A stretch of 44,668 nt of DNA from Dyadobacter luteus (GTDB lineage: Bacteria > Bacteroidota > Bacteroidia > Cytophagales > Spirosomataceae): the NCBI RefSeq assembly GCF_003383615.1, contig NZ_QNUL01000039.1, positions 1 through 44,668 on the forward strand, given 5' to 3'. Of this stretch, positions 1 to 9,627 are shown piece after piece (the first letter of the stretch is position 1; every line of letters starts with the position of its first letter). The notes below the pieces were generated by a model, which saw only the letters and a program-made list of their open reading frames with translations, did not search any database and was not told the DNA's origin. A program made the translations under genes and the position numbers.

Positions 1-65
1 TCGGATGTTGATGGGCGTTCTAAACACTTGCCCAGTGGTTGCCAAACCACATTCACTATATGCCC

Positions 66-2429
66 TTATGGGCGCACTAAGTATTCCTCCATGGAGACCT
101 CTGTGCGGTAGACCTTAGAGAGAACACCGCCCAGGCTGATGAAAACTTCCTTGTATTTTCGCAGTGGATCATTGGCCTTGTTAACTGAGAGCACCAGCGC
201 CTTTTCTCTTTCTGTAAGCCCGAGAAGCTGCTGGATCTGATCGAATTTATTTTGATATTTGGATTGGTCCAGTAGAATTTTGCAGTCCGAATTGTTGACA
301 ATTGCGTCCTTGACGATAGGTGAGGAGATGATATCATCGACCTCCTGTGTGACCACAATGGCTTCTCCGAAGTATTTTCTAACTGTTTTAAAAATATACT
401 TCAGATACTCGGCCATACCCTGTTTGGCAATCGCTTTCCAGGCTTCTTCCACAAGCAGAATTTTTCTGATCCCCTCAAGCTTTCTCATTTTGCTGATGAA
501 AAGCTCCATGATGATGATTGTCACGATCGGAAACAAAATCCGGTGCTCTTTGATACTATCCAGCTCGAAGACTATAAAGCGCTGAGAAAGAAGATCCAGG
601 TTCTGTTGTGCATTCAGAAGGTAGTCGAATTCGCCTCCTTTGTAGTAGGGCTTTAAAACGTACAGAAAGCTGTCAAGATCAAAGTCCTTTTCTTTGACCC
701 GGTCACTTGCTATGATCTGGGCGAATTGATTTTGCAGAAATTCATAAAAAGTGTCAAAACACGCAAACACCCGCGGGTTGTTAGCCAGATAGATGTAGTA
801 GGAGCTCAGCGCATTGGAAAGTGCGACATACTCGCTTTGGCGGAATGTTTCGTTGTCCTGTTTCCATAGCGCAACCAGAAGAGTTTTAATACTCTCCTTT
901 TTTTCGGTGTCAAGCACCCTGTCATCCGGAATGTAGAATGGATTAAAACGGATCGGATTTTGCTCCTCATAGGTAAAATAGTAGCCGTCAACCATTTGAC
1001 AAAGGCCCTGGTAGCTATGGCCGACATCGACGAGCACGATATGCGCTCCGGTTTCAAAGTAACTTCTGACCAAATGATTGGTAAAGAAGCTTTTTCCGGA
1101 TCCTGAAGGTCCGAGTATAAATTTGTTCCGGTTTGTGCAGATGCCCATCCGGATGGGCTCATCTGAGATATCTACATGCATGGGTCTTCCCGTGAGCCTG
1201 TCGCCGAGCCTGACACCGACAGGGCTGATAGAGTCCCGGTAGCTGGATTCCAAATTAAAAAAACAGGCAGCCTGTTCGGCGAAGCAGTCAAAAGTTTCAT
1301 TCAGCGGGAAATCACCAGCATTGCCCGGCATACACGCCCAGAAAAGCTGTGGGGCTGCCGTGATTTCAAGTCTGGCTGTAGCGTCAATCTGGGCCAGCGC
1401 TGAACTGGTCATGTTTCTGATCTCTCTTATTTCAGAGGGCTCATCAGTCCAGACCATCACATTGAAATGGGACTTGACCGGAAGGCGCTGGTCTTTGATT
1501 GCCTCATTTAAAAACTCGTTGGTTGCATCAAGGGCAAGACTGTTCTCGCGCGAGTGAAGTGAAAGCGACTGCAGTCTCAGCCGTTTGTTTTCAAGTTTTC
1601 TAAGCACCGCGTCAGTATCTTCGATGATCACTAGCTGATTGTAGATATGATTGCAGGGCAACAATTGGCCGAGCGGACTGGCAAAGCCGGTTGAAAACCC
1701 GGTCAGATCACTGCAATACTTCTCGTAATCACTGGCAGCACTGCATAAAGAAGGCAGATCTGCTGCATCGGCCAGAGCGTAAATCTGACAGATCTGCTCA
1801 CCGATTTTGATTCCACTGTGAAAACTGATGTCTTTGACGATCGGACGCTTTTGATCAGCATGCAGATAGCAGTAACTTTCTATAAGCCCTGCCTGCTGCT
1901 GTGTGCTTAGCATCTGACTTTCTGTGAGCGGTATGATTTTAACAAAGCCTGAATCCTGCATGATTCTTACAAACTGACCGGCGTTGTCTTTGAATTCCTG
2001 CAGGCTTTGCTCTGAGAGCTGCTCCTTGGTAAAAAGGCCTGGTCTTAGAAGATTGGAAATCAGAGAACTCGGCGGCTTTCTGCCTGCCGGCTTTTTGGTC
2101 AGAAAAACATAGCAGCTATGCTCCAGAAAAGGCCTCTCGTGAAAGAAGCGTTCGCTGCTATGGGAGAGAAAACTCTCATCGCGTTTTTCGTAGTCGGCCT
2201 TGTATTTACTTTTTATAAACCAGTCTTGCTTGTGAACTACAGATCCGGCCGGCAGCATTCTGAGCGCTTTAACCCAGGTGCTGTGAAAGGCTGCATACTG
2301 CTGATCAGACATAGTGAATATTTCGGGCAGATCTACTTTGAAGGCCATGGTCATGTCTCCTTGTTTTGACAAAAAACACCCATCCGAGCTGTCGAGCACC
2401 GGCATAAGTTCGTCCATTAATTTGTGCAT
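66..2429 (-). CDS. traG: TraG-family conjugation ATPase
   Basis: Conjugative transfer ATPase of the Bacteroides TraG/VirB4 type, expected to power assembly of the mating channel at the inner membrane. The Walker A motif GPSGSGKS lies near residue 440 of the protein counted from the chosen start. A Walker B-like stretch (KILLVEEAWKAI) follows about 220 residues later, and the C-terminal ATPase core is complete. The open frame runs upstream to 2588, but that would overlap traF by over 100 bases. The first ATG after the traF stop (2427-2429) gives an N-terminus (MHKLMDELMPVL) resembling known TraG starts and a protein of 787 residues, close to the usual family length. It is the last gene of the operon seen here; bases 1-65 downstream hold no clear start of another tra gene. 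Confidence 0.9.
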   Translation of the reverse strand: MHKLMDELMPVLDSSDGCFLSKQGDMTMAFKVDLPEIFTMSDQQYAAFHSTWVKALRMLPAGSVVHKQDWFIKSKYKADYEKRDESFLSHSSERFFHERPFLEHSCYVFLTKKPAGRKPPSSLISNLLRPGLFTKEQLSEQSLQEFKDNAGQFVRIMQDSGFVKIIPLTESQMLSTQQQAGLIESYCYLHADQKRPIVKDISFHSGIKIGEQICQIYALADAADLPSLCSAASDYEKYCSDLTGFSTGFASPLGQLLPCNHIYNQLVIIEDTDAVLRKLENKRLRLQSLSLHSRENSLALDATNEFLNEAIKDQRLPVKSHFNVMVWTDEPSEIREIRNMTSSALAQIDATARLEITAAPQLFWACMPGNAGDFPLNETFDCFAEQAACFFNLESSYRDSISPVGVRLGDRLTGRPMHVDISDEPIRMGICTNRNKFILGPSGSGKSFFTNHLVRSYFETGAHIVLVDVGHSYQGLCQMVDGYYFTYEEQNPIRFNPFYIPDDRVLDTEKKESIKTLLVALWKQDNETFRQSEYVALSNALSSYYIYLANNPRVFACFDTFYEFLQNQFAQIIASDRVKEKDFDLDSFLYVLKPYYKGGEFDYLLNAQQNLDLLSQRFIVFELDSIKEHRILFPIVTIIIMELFISKMRKLEGIRKILLVEEAWKAIAKQGMAEYLKYIFKTVRKYFGEAIVVTQEVDDIISSPIVKDAIVNNSDCKILLDQSKYQNKFDQIQQLLGLTEREKALVLSVNKANDPLRKYKEVFISLGGVLSKVYRTEVSMEEYLVRP

Positions 2430-2472
2430 TGCATAGGATGGATTTATAGCTTTGATGATCAGTGTGATCCTA

Positions 2473-2787
2473 TTATTTTGACTGAAATACTTTTCTTGAA
2501 ACGGATCTGATATGCGAAGGTATCTTGCCTTTGGCCAGGTGTTTAATGAGCCCTTTCTCGCCAAACCGCGCATTAAGGTGATAGACAAAAGCGGCCATTA
2601 GTCCGCCTGCGGCAAGCGTGATAACCAGTGTTATGTAGGTATTGACGTTGAAGATGTACAATACTGCATAAATGGAAAGGTCTGCCAGTAAGGCAATGCC
2701 CATATAACCAATGTACTGAGCCCTGAGCCCTTTAAAGATTATACTTCTGTTAATACCCTTATTGATTTTGAATTGATCTTTTCGCAT
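2473..2787 (-). CDS. traF: TraF (DUF4133) conjugation membrane protein
   Basis: Small membrane protein of 104 residues matching the DUF4133/TraF family of Bacteroidota conjugative elements, a VirB3-like component that normally sits directly before TraG. The sequence has an N-terminal basic segment (INKGINRSIIFKGL), then two adjacent hydrophobic segments around residues 27-70, then a charged tail. Length and order (traE, traF, traG) are standard. The gap to the chosen traG start is about 45 bases, which suggests one transcript. Confidence 0.85.
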   Translation of the reverse strand: MRKDQFKINKGINRSIIFKGLRAQYIGYMGIALLADLSIYAVLYIFNVNTYITLVITLAAGGLMAAFVYHLNARFGEKGLIKHLAKGKIPSHIRSVSRKVFQSK

Positions 2788-2855
2788 CGCTAGCGGATAT
2801 TTTGACTGGTGAATGTGCCTGTAGCCGGCTGACTATGGGTGCTATACGTTAAGGT

Positions 2856-3173
2856 TTAAACTCCGAAGAAGGATTGAAGCACGGTAGCGACAACAACCAG
2901 AAAAATACAGCTTCCAAACCAGGCCGCAGCCACTTTACTTGTATCCTGATCTCCGGCGTTCCATTTCTGAAACACTTTTACTGCCCCCACCAGTCCCAGA
3001 ACTGCTCCGATGGCATACATCAGATTCGTTCCTGGTTCAAAGTAAGATCTGACTTTGGTGTCTGCTTCAGCGATCCCGGCAGCGCCGTCCTGCGCTCTGG
3101 CAATCACTGTACTCATTAAGAGCATTGCGTTGACCAACAAATGTTTGCGTTTAAAGATTGTTATTTTTCTCAT
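2856..3173 (-). CDS. traE: TraE (DUF4134) conjugation protein
   Basis: Protein of 105 residues of the DUF4134/TraE type, a VirB2-like small membrane protein, possibly the pilin-like subunit. It has a cleavable signal-like N-terminus ending near ARAQDG, a short soluble stretch, then two hydrophobic helices (about residues 50-65 and 85-103) separated by the conserved-looking KVFQKWNAGD segment. It lies just upstream of traF on the same strand. Family assignment rests on size, the KVFQKWNAGD-type loop and gene order. Confidence 0.85.
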   Translation of the reverse strand: MRKITIFKRKHLLVNAMLLMSTVIARAQDGAAGIAEADTKVRSYFEPGTNLMYAIGAVLGLVGAVKVFQKWNAGDQDTSKVAAAWFGSCIFLVVVATVLQSFFGV

Positions 3174-3224
3174 CGTGTTTATGATTTAAGTTGAACAATT
3201 AAAGGCTTGTATAAGGGCTGGTTT

Positions 3225-3782
3225 TTAAGAGTACGACTCATCGTCTGATGGAAGCTTTTGCTGATGCTGTCCATCGTTTATCTGCCAGATGTCTGCCCTT
3301 TCGTTACTATCGAGTCGTGAAAGGCCGTACTCTTCGCACAGCGCGTCTATGGCCGCATTCACCGAAAGCTGCAATGGCGTTGCTTGCAGCTGGTGATAGT
3401 CGACCGTAATCATTTGAAGAATTGTAATCAGATCTTCTCTTTCATAGCCGCGTTCACTGGCGGCTTTGATTGCTACTTTTAGTTTTTCGTTGATCTTTTC
3501 AGTGAGCTGCATCAAATGTTCATCTTCTTGTTCGCCGGGCTGCTCACTGTCTTGCTCAGGTGCTTGGAGCAGTTGGATGGATGGGTCAGGTGAAGACTGA
3601 AGATGAGCCGGATGCTGTTCATTTTTTTGCACGGCGCGTTCTGGTGCAGATTCCGGTGATATTCTCATCCAGCGGGTCAGATCATGACGGTAGAAGATAA
3701 AGCCTACTACAGAGTAGTAAATCAGAAGACAAACAGCGCTCAAAGCTGCGTAGAGCGACCAGGGATCGGATAGTGTAAACAT
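3225..3782 (-). CDS. One-TM protein upstream of traE, conjugation operon
   Basis: Not recognised as a named Tra protein. From the preferred ATG at 3780-3782 the product is 185 residues. It has one N-terminal transmembrane helix (SLYAALSAVCLLIYYSVVGF), a Pro/Gln/Glu-rich linker, and a helical C-terminal half (from about ITEKINEKLK to the end) with no motif I know. The frame is open upstream to 3965, but that extension reads as poor coding sequence and would put residues before the membrane helix that look unlike a real N-terminus. Position and strand suggest it belongs to the transfer operon, as the hypothetical membrane proteins often found before traE do. Confidence 0.65.
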   Translation of the reverse strand: MFTLSDPWSLYAALSAVCLLIYYSVVGFIFYRHDLTRWMRISPESAPERAVQKNEQHPAHLQSSPDPSIQLLQAPEQDSEQPGEQEDEHLMQLTEKINEKLKVAIKAASERGYEREDLITILQMITVDYHQLQATPLQLSVNAAIDALCEEYGLSRLDSNERADIWQINDGQHQQKLPSDDESYS

Positions 3783-4334
3783 CAGGTTTGCGGGGATAAT
3801 AGTGATACAGATTGATATTTGATTCGTTTCAGAATCAATATTATTTTGTTTTGATGCAGCAAAGTAAACCAGAGGGTAGGGTAGCAGGAAAGTCCAACTT
3901 TTTCTGTACCCAAAAAGGACCCTGATTCTGAAAAGCTGTAGAAAGTAGCTGGTGTCCCTATACACAGGTCTTTAGTCCTGATTGTAGATGGTGGGGCCTG
4001 CTTTTAACCTATACAAAGAATAAATAAAATGTATGTTATTTATTATCAATAAATTAGGATATATAAAAATAAATCCGTCTTCTAGTCTCTTGAAAATATC
4101 TGGTATTGATAGGACTGTAATATATCATCTCGAACAAGCACGTAAAATGCGATATCAGGCTTCTGCTTCACTTTAGTTACTCACCATGGGGAGTCTACGT
4201 ACAGGGTAAATTCTTAACTTAGCTTGTTGAATTGTTTTACCTTGCCTTACAACTGGTGAACTAATTTGCCAGCAGGATTTCGAATACATTGTATTCGCAT
4301 TTGCTCAATTGGCCCACATCTTAGAAATTAAACA
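3783..4334. other. AT-rich stretch without a supported gene
   Basis: About 550 bases between the presumed start of the conjugation operon and a degraded nuclease gene. It has runs such as TTATTTATTATCAATAAA and many stops in all frames. It may carry the promoter of the transfer operon, but I see no clear TAnnTTTG box in the right orientation. Confidence 0.5.
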
Positions 4335-4781
4335 ATGCAAGTAGTAGTTGATGTCCAGAATATTATACGTGAAGCGAGCTTATCAGAGTATAAACGTTAC
4401 AATGGTAACTGCGTACTGGCTGATGCGGAACGTATAGTGGATGTGGGCCGGTAAGGTAACGCCCGTGCCGATTATGGGAAAGCGCTAATACAAACACTTT
4501 CTGAATCTTTGCAGTCTGAATTTGGCAAAGGATTTTCACGAAGGAATTTGGAACAAACGAGCACGTTTTATCTTCAATATCCAATTCCGCAGACACTGTC
4601 TGCGGAATTGGATATTGAAGATAGCCTGGATTCGATCAGAAAAACACCAGTTTTTAGATTGAGCTGGTCGCACTATTTAAATCTGATTTCCATAAAGAAC
4701 ATTGAACAAAGAAGGTTTTATGAAATCGAGTCAATCGAAAACAATTGGAGCATCAGAGAGTTAAAGAGGCAATACGACTAA
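4335..4781 (+). pseudogene. Broken DUF1016/YhcG-type PD-(D/E)XK nuclease, N-terminal part
   Basis: Read through one in-frame stop (TAA at 4452-4454), a single frame encodes a recognisable DUF1016 N-terminal domain. Family-typical pieces appear in the right order: ARADYGKALIQTLS, then EFGKGFSRRNLEQ, then PQTLSAEL, LSWSHYLNLI and FYEIESIENNWSIRELKRQ. YhcG-like proteins are DNA-binding nuclease-family proteins linked to defence and restriction functions, usually 330-380 residues. Here the frame stops right after the RELKRQ helix, so the entire nuclease domain is missing. The first 39 codons before the stop fit the family poorly. A long perfect inverted repeat sits inside it (see repeat entry). 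This is a remnant, not a working gene. Confidence 0.75.
4569..4623. repeat. Perfect 27-bp inverted repeat with one-base centre
   Basis: The left arm (4569-4595) is the exact reverse complement of the right arm (4597-4623), with a single C at 4596 between them. The centre reads CCGCAGACACTGTCTGCGG. It lies within the DUF1016 remnant, where the two arms encode YLQYPIPQT and LSAELDIED. Such a long perfect cruciform with no spacer is hard to replicate stably and is not the shape of a normal terminator, as no T-run follows. Confidence 0.95.
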
Positions 4782-4993
4782 ATGTGAACAATAGCAGCGA
4801 GAAGAATGAATTTACAATCAAATCTGCAGTATCCATTCTCAAAATATATCTTCGAAGAATTTTTATGATGATATTAGATAGGTAGTAAAGCAACTCTTTA
4901 CGACTATCTCAGGCATGAATGTATAAATAAGAGATTTGAACAAACGGCCATTCATCACATTACGGTAACAGGCAAAACGTATATCTTTGCCGC

Positions 4994-5902
4994 ATGAGTG
5001 AATATAGATCAAAGCATGATACTTTTTTTCGGGCCATTATGGGCAACCAGCAGATTGCGCTGGATTATTTCCGCTCATGTTTGCCAGCAGCGATTTTTGA
5101 AAAGCTAAATCTGTCGACTTTAAGGCAGCTTCCTGACACATATGTTTCAAAAGAGCTGCAGACATCCATCTCAGATATCGTCTATGCTTGCCAAAGAGCA
5201 GATGGAGCAGGGGAAGTGAAAATCTCCCTTTTGATTGAACACAAAAGTTATGTCGATAAATATACCCCAATTCAAATCGGCAGCTATATTTTTTCAGGGC
5301 TGTTAAAACAAATTTCTGATGGTGAGAATCCGTCATTGATCATTCCGATTCTACTTTACCACGGTAAAAACCGGTGGGAATACAAAACCTTGTCCTCTCT
5401 GTTTTATGGTCTAGAGCCCGAACTGCTAGAATTTATTCCGAACTACCAGTACATTTTTCACAATCTGGGCGAAATTTCTGATGAGAAGATTCAGACTTTA
5501 CAAAATAAATTTCTTGCAGCATCGCTACTGGCAATGAAATATAGTGTGCTCAAGGAACGATTGAGTGAATGGATCCCGACAATATTCGAGCTGGCAGTGG
5601 AGACAGAGAAGAACTTGCAAACAAGTTTGATTGTTTATATATTCGTAAATAGTGAGCTAAGCGAATATCAGATTATAGAGTTGGTCACTTCGCTACCGAA
5701 CCAAATAAAAGAGACAGTTATGAGCACTTTAGATATTTTTGTTGAAAAAGGTCGCAAAGAAGGTGAACTAGGGAAGTCAAGAACCGCAGCTGAAAACCTG
5801 ATCAAACTATCCTTGCTGACTGATCAGCAGATTGCTTCAGCTCTTGAGGTCACAACCGATTATGTGGCTGACATTCGCCGGCAATTGTCCCAACCGAAGT
5901 AG
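4994..5902 (+). CDS. Rpn-family recombination-promoting nuclease / putative transposase
   Basis: Protein of 302 residues of the Rpn (YhgA-like, PF04754) family, PD-(D/E)XK endonucleases that promote RecA-independent recombination in E. coli relatives. The N-terminus (SKHDTFFRAIMGNQQIALDYF) is characteristic. The catalytic signature appears as SDIVY (the Asp of the PD motif) followed by LLIEHKSY, supplying the E-x-K pair, about residues 60-90. The C-terminus has a short helical DNA-binding-like tail (LLTDQQIASALEVTTDYVADIRRQL). Length is normal and there is no disruption. A TATCTTTG box at 4982-4989 lies only four bases before the ATG, too close for an ordinary leader. A decayed partial copy follows downstream. 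Confidence 0.85.
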   Translation: MSEYRSKHDTFFRAIMGNQQIALDYFRSCLPAAIFEKLNLSTLRQLPDTYVSKELQTSISDIVYACQRADGAGEVKISLLIEHKSYVDKYTPIQIGSYIFSGLLKQISDGENPSLIIPILLYHGKNRWEYKTLSSLFYGLEPELLEFIPNYQYIFHNLGEISDEKIQTLQNKFLAASLLAMKYSVLKERLSEWIPTIFELAVETEKNLQTSLIVYIFVNSELSEYQIIELVTSLPNQIKETVMSTLDIFVEKGRKEGELGKSRTAAENLIKLSLLTDQQIASALEVTTDYVADIRRQLSQPK

Positions 5903-5971
5903 TGTTTGAACTATGTATTTTGACAGGCACTGGTCTGGCAGTTTGCTTAGAAATTGTTAAGCATCTTTTTT

Positions 5972-6472
5972 AATATAGGTGAAATTCCTGAGGAACAGAT
6001 CCAGGCTTTACATAATAGATTTCTTTCAGCATCGCAGATGGCGGAAAATGCATTATCCCCTAAGGATCCCGTAGCGAGTCTATCCCGGCGATACCAGTTT
6101 TGGCAGCGCAGGATGTAGAAGGACTTGTCAATGAACATAATTGTTTACATACCAGTAAACGTTGGGCTAAGCAAACAGCAAATTCTAAAACTGATAACTT
6201 CGCTGCCAGAACAATAAAAGAGACAAGTTATGAGCACATCAGAGGTTTTGGTCGAAATAGCTTGCAAAGAAGGTTCTAGAGATGCTTTTAGCGAAGCTTA
6301 TAGAAGGGGTTTTAGGGAAGGTTTTAAAGCAGGTTTAATAAGGGCCACTGAAAAAATAGTTAGAAATCTGATCAAACAAACCATTTTGACTGATGAGCAG
6401 ATTGCTTTAGCTTTTGAGGTCACAACCGATTATGTGGCTGAGATTCGCCGGCAATTGTCTCAAGCCCATTAG
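5972..6472 (+). pseudogene. Decayed C-terminal copy of the neighbouring Rpn nuclease
   Basis: Translation from 5972 gives NIGEIPEEQIQALHNRFLSA, clearly paralogous to NLGEISDEKIQTLQNKFLAA of the intact gene upstream. The following part is scrambled by stops and indels. The frame resumes near 6170 (LSKQQILKLITSLPEQ, then a TAA, then KRQVMSTSEV). An open stretch from 6230 encodes 80 residues ending LTDEQIALAFEVTTDYVAEI, almost the same tail as the intact copy. The catalytic N-terminal half is absent. Either it arose by tandem duplication and partial loss, or it is an older relative. The last 80-residue segment could still be translated but lacks nuclease residues. Confidence 0.8.
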
Positions 6473-7048
6473 CGATTTGAATTATGGATTCTTATAGCTA
6501 ATGATCGGACAGTGTATTTAGTCCGTGTTAAGCCAACGACTTTGAATTGGCGATATCACATATAAGTTCGCATGCAGTATAGGGCCCACACTGAAAGTTG
6601 TAATTACCCCCTATATACTTGATCAAGACATTCCGTACAGCCTTCAATTCAGTAGCCATGCATTGTACTCTCGTTGCAATACTACCTTAGATTATATAGA
6701 ATGTAAGTATCTGGATTAAGAAAGTGGAAATGCTATAAAAGGGGAGCATTAAAGTGCGTATTAGACTATCATGTGAATTCCCTAGCGCGGCGTATTCAAT
6801 TGGTCTGGCCACAGGCTATCTTGGCTAGACAGGTGATAAAGTCCAGATCTTAGCAAGGTCTATTGGGCGCGATTTCGCAGAACTCCTTTGATTTGATTCT
6901 CGGTATTAAAATGGAAATATTTAGCCAATGAAGCAATACCAGATTGTGCATTTTGATAATATTTTTAAGATGAAAGAATTCTAGACTTGCTGATTGAAAA
7001 GTTTGCCGAAAGGGTCTTGTGTAATCGGCGATAGTAGACTTTCGACAA
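6473..7048. other. Non-coding or fully decayed stretch
   Basis: About 575 bases with stops in every frame. I recognise no gene, promoter box or hairpin strong enough to report. Short readable pieces (for example MKQYQIVHFDNIFKMKEF near 6930) match nothing I know. Confidence 0.5.
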
Positions 7049-9548
7049 CTACTGGGTGAGAATCAAGGTGTGGGTACTTTGTATTCCGGTAGTTAACTTA
7101 ACTCTAACAAAATAAATCCCTCTTGCTAAATTCCTTACAGCAACGACATTTGAAGAAATAGGCAATTTTTGTGTATAGACAGCTATTCCTGCTAAATTTA
7201 AAACAGTGACTTCCTGGATTTTCGAAACAGGAATAGGTCTCCCATCAATATCGCTAATTGATACGGTCTTCAGCCGGATTAGGATGAATCATTAAAACTT
7301 TTCCATCAAAAGCTACACTTTGAATAAAACTGTATGCTAACGATCCATCGTGATCTATCATTCTAAGCCGATAGTAAGTTATACCTGAATGCTTGGCGGA
7401 ATCAATAAACTGATATCGAGTGGGTTCTTTACTCGATCCTTGCGCACGTATGGTTCCTGCGGTTATCCAACTTTGTAAGTCCCTGCTATATTCAACCTCG
7501 AAAAGGGCTGAATTTGCCTCAGTGGCAGTTTCCCATTCCAGCCTGGTGATATCTTCCTGACGATGTGCCTTGAAATAGATCAGTTTTACAGGAAGCGCAT
7601 CCTGTGTTTTAAACACCACCGCGAAATCTTTCACCTGACCTGTTTGCGGAATATGGCAACTGCTGGCCGGAACGACATGATCACTGATCACACGCATCCG
7701 CAAAAAGGTATTTTTTATTACCATGGAAGGTGTCGTAAAGTTGAGCCAGGAATTGGAATTCTGCTGATTAATAAGAAGACCTGTTACTTGCAGGCCTGGA
7801 GATTTGACTACCAGCTCATCTGCTTCATTGAACAATCCATCATTGTTGTAGTCAATATAAACTTTCACATGCTCACGAAGCTGACTGGACGTTCCAGTTA
7901 CTCTGGATCCAACCCTAAAGGCAAAATCATAACTGGTCCCAGCTTGCAGGCCGACAATGTAACGACAACTCCGGTTAACATATTTAGGTATAGAATCTTC
8001 TTGCGTTGTAAAAATATACATCCCGTTTAAACCAACCATCTTGACGCCTCCCCCTCCTGAATCACCAGTGGGTGTCGAGCAGTTCTGCTGTGTCAGCTTA
8101 GCCTGGATACCTACCATAACATGATCGCTCTGCGACAGGCTATTACCCGAGCTAGTCAACTTTACATCGTACACCCCTGCTACGTTGTAGCGGACATTGA
8201 CCAACGCCAGTGACGAACTGGCAGGGCTTCCTGCTTCAAATTCCCACTGTCGGTCCGAAGTTCCGTTAATCGAACGGTCTTGAAACGAGACTGTATATCC
8301 CACACAGGAACCGGCCGACTTGATCTCAAATGCCGGAGTAATCGCCGGTGAACAGCTGGCGATGCACGTAAGTGATGTGGCGGAAAGATAGTTATTAATC
8401 GACTCTTTCGAGCTTGTTGACCAGGTATTTGCGAGGCTCAAACCTGACGTCATAATATAACCTTTGACAGGCTCATCGTCGTCATGCTTTGCACCAAAAT
8501 TATGCCCGAGCTCGTGAGCCAGTTTTTTAATAATAGTGGCGTCGGTATATTCTTGTCTGTCTCTCAATACGTGATAAACATTTGGCTTGTTACAAATCCC
8601 ATTGGTTGCTACGCCTAACTCGCCCCAACCGTCGGCACCGATGTCGCGCGTAGTCCAAAATTGCCCGATGCTGTGTGCCATACCAAAGCCATTCTGACCG
8701 TAGGCCCATTGGCGAAACTGTGAGAGCGGCGATGACCCTGAGGAAACTGTATTAGGATAAAGCGGGTCAGTTGAGGGCGTCTGGCTGATATAGATGGCTA
8801 CAATATTATATTCAATATTGTTCACAAATTCATGCCTGAACAGAGTTGCTACATTATTCATTATCGAAACAACGTAATTGCGCACCTGTGCTACACTACC
8901 GTGCTGGGCATACATCCCTGCATCAGCAGCAATCGCGAGCCGGATACTCAGGCAACTACCTGCCATGGTTCTCGAATCCGAACTTGATGTAATCAATTCT
9001 TGTGCACGGTCCTGCACATATTCTGAACCACATTTAAAGGATTCATTTTCGAGCACATCCGTAGCGTTGTAAATTACCAGTAAACCCGGATCTACTTTTA
9101 TAAAATTGCCCGCTTGCTCTACATACCAGATCTGCTGATCATGGTGTAGTGCTGCAGAAAAGAAGTTGCTGTCGGCAGTAACCGTAATGCGCGATACGCC
9201 ACCTGTTTGCTGTCCGGTAAAGGTCTTTACTGTAGGCTTGCCCGACTTAGATATTGCATTAGTACTCGCCACCGTCTCTGAGTAATCGTCAGTAAGCAGA
9301 GTTGTTTCCGTCAAGATAAATACTGCCGGAATTCCACCCGGAAGAACTAGTTGTAATCTGGGATGCTCATCTTCCAGAAGGTGCGAAAAGGATTGACCAG
9401 CCCCAATCCGGCTCAATTGATAGTTTTTGAATTTGAAATGAAGATCGATGTTTTCGATCTCAGACTTTTCAACGTCTGTAATTCTTGTTTGCGCCAACGA
9501 TAGGTTACTTGTTAACCAGCAAACCATCAGTATAAGAACCTGTTTCAT
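7049..9548 (-). pseudogene. Reprolysin-like zinc metalloprotease with GEVED and T9SS domains, frameshifted near its C-terminus
   Basis: Secreted M12B-like metalloprotease. The ATG at 9546-9548 gives a clean signal peptide (MKQVLILMVCWLTSN, cleavage near LSLAQ). The zinc site HELGHNFGAKHD lies near residues 345-356, with a Met-turn YIMTSG just after. Next come a PKD-like segment, a GEVED-type domain (VYIDYNNDGLFNEADEL), a Fn3-like stretch and the start of a type IX sorting domain (MIHPNPAEDRI). A stop at 7254 ends this frame. The next frame continues without break to the TAG at 7049-7051 with ISDIDGRPIPVSKIQ and GIYFVRVKLTTG, exactly the sorting-domain residues found in the paralogue at 10154. 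A two-base loss (AATATTAGC to AATTAGC) explains the break. The truncated product would keep its catalytic domain but lose the T9SS signal. Sequencing error is possible. Confidence 0.85.
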
Positions 9549-9627
9549 TACAATGGGTATTTTTGAATATGGCGAGCATTTCACTTTTGAAGAATGGTAA
9601 GGGATCGCGTTAATATCACTTCGCTGC

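Noticed and set aside
4363..4596. Minus-strand open frame beginning MSAELDIED
   Set aside because: It is a mirror image created by the perfect palindrome; the real reading is the plus-strand DUF1016 remnant.
4982..4989. TATCTTTG box before the Rpn gene
   Set aside because: Only four bases from the ATG and no TTTG at the right distance upstream; probably chance, unless the message is leaderless.
8878..9072. Plus-strand short frames across the metalloprotease genes
   Set aside because: Antisense shadows of genes with clear signal peptides, zinc motifs and sorting domains.
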